Shown here: positions 62,717 to 64,000 of the stretch, piece by piece
Layout: every line of letters begins with the position of its first letter
Position numbering within the stretch: the stretch's first letter is position 1
Source: Xanthomonas translucens pv. cerealis
GTDB taxonomy: Bacteria > Pseudomonadota > Gammaproteobacteria > Xanthomonadales > Xanthomonadaceae
Assembly (NCBI RefSeq): GCF_006838285.1
Contig: NZ_CP038228.1
Coordinates: 4,092,001 to 4,156,000, forward strand
DNA length: 64,000 bases
Direction: 5' to 3'
Position numbers and translations under genes: made by a program
Notes under the pieces: model-generated
Told to the model about the DNA's origin: nothing
Seen by the model: only the letters and a program-made list of their open reading frames with translations
Databases searched by the model: none

Positions 62717-64000
62717 TCAGGTGCCGCGCGGCTTGGCACGATGGCTGGCGGTGGCGGTCCATGGATCGTCCGGCCATGGGTGGCGGGGATAGCGGCCCTT
62801 CATTTCCTTCTTCACTTCCGGATAGGTGCTGGACCAGAAGTTGCGCAGGTCCTGGGTCACCTGCAGCGGGCGCCCGCCGGGCGAGAGCAGGTGCAGCAGC
62901 AGCGGCACGCGGCCGTCGGCGACGCGCGGGGTGTCGGCCAGGCCGAACAGTTCCTGCAGCTTCACCGCCAGCACCGGCGGTTGCGGCTGGCCGGCGTGGT
63001 CGAGCGCGTAATCGATGCGTCGCTCCATGCCCGAGGGTACGGTGATCCGCGTTGGCGCGTGGCGATCGACGGCCTGCCGCTGGTCCCACGGCAGCAGCGA
63101 CTTCAGCGCTTCGCCGAGGTCGTTTTCGCCCAGCGCGTCGAGCCGGGTCTTGCCGGCGAAAGCCGGGCGCAACCAAGCGTCCAGGCTTTCCAGCAACGCT
63201 GCGTCGCCGAGATCGGGCAAGCCCAGCTCTGGCATCCACGTGCGCAGGGCGACCACGCGTGCGCGCCACTGGCTCAGCGGCTCGCTCCACGGCAGCGCCT
63301 GCAGGCCGAGTTCGCGCACCGCCTCGGTCAGCGCCGCCGCCGCATGCGCCGGATCGACGCGGCCGGCGGGGCGGCTGTCGAGCACGATGCGCTCGAAGCG
63401 GGTTTCGCGCAGCGCGCTCAGCGCGCGCCGTTCGGCGTCCCAGCGCACCACGTCCTGCTGCACGAAGCGCTGCGGGAAATCCGTGCGCAGCCGTGCCTCG
63501 TCCACTGGCGCGGCGCGCAGCAGCAGCGCGTCCTTGGCCTCGTAGCGCAGTTCGGTGGCGACCAGCCACGGCTCGCCGCGCAGGTCGCTGTTGTCGAACA
63601 AGCGCGCGCTGCGGCCGTTGGCCAGCAGGTAGCGCAGCGGATCGGCCGGATGCCGGGTGGCGATGCGGTCGGGGAAGGCGTGGGCCAGCAGGTCGCCGAG
63701 TTCGTGCGCTTCCACGCTGTCCGGCGCGGCGGCGTCGCTGCGCAGGCGCCGCCGCCATTGCTTGGCGGCCGCGTCGATCGCGGCAAGGCCGCCGCGGTTG
63801 GCGTCGTGTGGGGCGCGGCCGCGGCGGAACCCGGCCAGTGCGCGCCAGCGCGCCGCCAGCGCGTCGCCGCCCTGGCGCAGCGGGTCGCGCGCCTCGACCA
63901 GCGCGGCCAGGTCGCAGGCCAGCGCTTGCGCCCGCGCATCCGGCGCGGCCAGCAGCATCGCCGCCAGCCGCGGGTGTGTGCCCAGCGCGAGCATACGCCG
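62717..64000 (-). CDS. hrpB: ATP-dependent helicase HrpB, C-terminal part, runs off the window
   Basis: The visible ~427 residues cover the end of the helicase core and the HrpB-specific C-terminal domain. MLALGTHPRLAAMLLAA (ratchet/HA2 region) opens the visible part. FPDRIA, LLANGRSARLF, PWLVATELRYE, the SLLPWDQRQAVDRHAPTRITVPSGM segment and VKLQELFGLADTPRVADGRVPLLLHLLSPGGRPLQVTQDLRNFWSSTYPEVKKEMKGRYPRHPWPDDP-type ending follow. The Walker motifs lie outside the window. HrpB is a DEAH-box RNA helicase of unclear role. Confidence 0.93.
   Translation of the reverse strand, partial: RRMLALGTHPRLAAMLLAAPDARAQALACDLAALVEARDPLRQGGDALAARWRALAGFRRGRAPHDANRGGLAAIDAAAKQWRRRLRSDAAAPDSVEAHELGDLLAHAFPDRIATRHPADPLRYLLANGRSARLFDNSDLRGEPWLVATELRYEAKDALLLRAAPVDEARLRTDFPQRFVQQDVVRWDAERRALSALRETRFERIVLDSRPAGRVDPAHAAAALTEAVRELGLQALPWSEPLSQWRARVVALRTWMPELGLPDLGDAALLESLDAWLRPAFAGKTRLDALGENDLGEALKSLLPWDQRQAVDRHAPTRITVPSGMERRIDYALDHAGQPQPPVLAVKLQELFGLADTPRVADGRVPLLLHLLSPGGRPLQVTQDLRNFWSSTYPEVKKEMKGRYPRHPWPDDPWTATASHRAKPRGT

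Overview
The window looks like chromosomal DNA from a Xanthomonas-type gammaproteobacterium (Xanthomonadaceae). It is very G+C-rich, and it carries GTAG-type REP palindromes (GTAGGAGCGGCTTCAGCCGCGAC and the variant with a GACTTCAGTCCC core), a Xanthomonas PhoP/PhoQ pair, an XVIPCD-type sequence typical of type IV secretion effectors, a probable type III effector behind a PIP-like box, and a peptide-modification (RiPP) cassette known from this family. The genus is inferred from gene content and is not proven.

Layout. 1-7.2 kb: the start of a trimeric autotransporter adhesin running off the left edge, a convergent sensor kinase/response regulator pair, a sirtuin, two oxidoreductases and a stray XVIPCD tail. 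7.3-15 kb: purU, a secreted alpha/beta hydrolase, metE with an upstream cobalamin riboswitch, and dusA. 15-20 kb: a small secreted protein with phoP and phoQ, then decayed DUF1800 and DUF1501 genes. 20-29 kb: mtfA, birA-coaX-SPOR, tRNA-Thr(TGT), arginase, two entericidin-like lipoproteins, CsbD, and trpS with a C-terminal extension. 29-36 kb: an MBL hydrolase, an M28 peptidase, DUF2059, arfB with an acyltransferase, and an M3 peptidase lipoprotein. 36-39 kb: an island-like stretch with a broken AraC-type regulator and the probable type III effector. 39-43.6 kb: the glyoxylate shunt (LysR regulator divergent from aceB-aceA). 43.8-49.1 kb: a cNMP-binding/GGDEF protein, a nucleotidyl-cyclase/TPR protein, a putative modified precursor peptide and a SagB-type dehydrogenase. 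49-64 kb: DUF2884, a broken cupin gene, a SulP transporter, a DUF3182/hydrolase pair, PcaD-like, MDR and aldo-keto reductases, an exported methyltransferase, an RluE-like pseudouridine synthase, and HrpB running off the right edge.

The most interesting part is 43.8-49.1 kb. It pairs second-messenger-type proteins with a candidate ribosomally made, post-translationally modified peptide, and the precursor gene lies antisense to the 3' end of the cyclase gene. Other points worth a second look are the B12 riboswitch on metE, the effector with its imperfect PIP box, the orphan XVIPCD tail, and several genes caught in the middle of decay.
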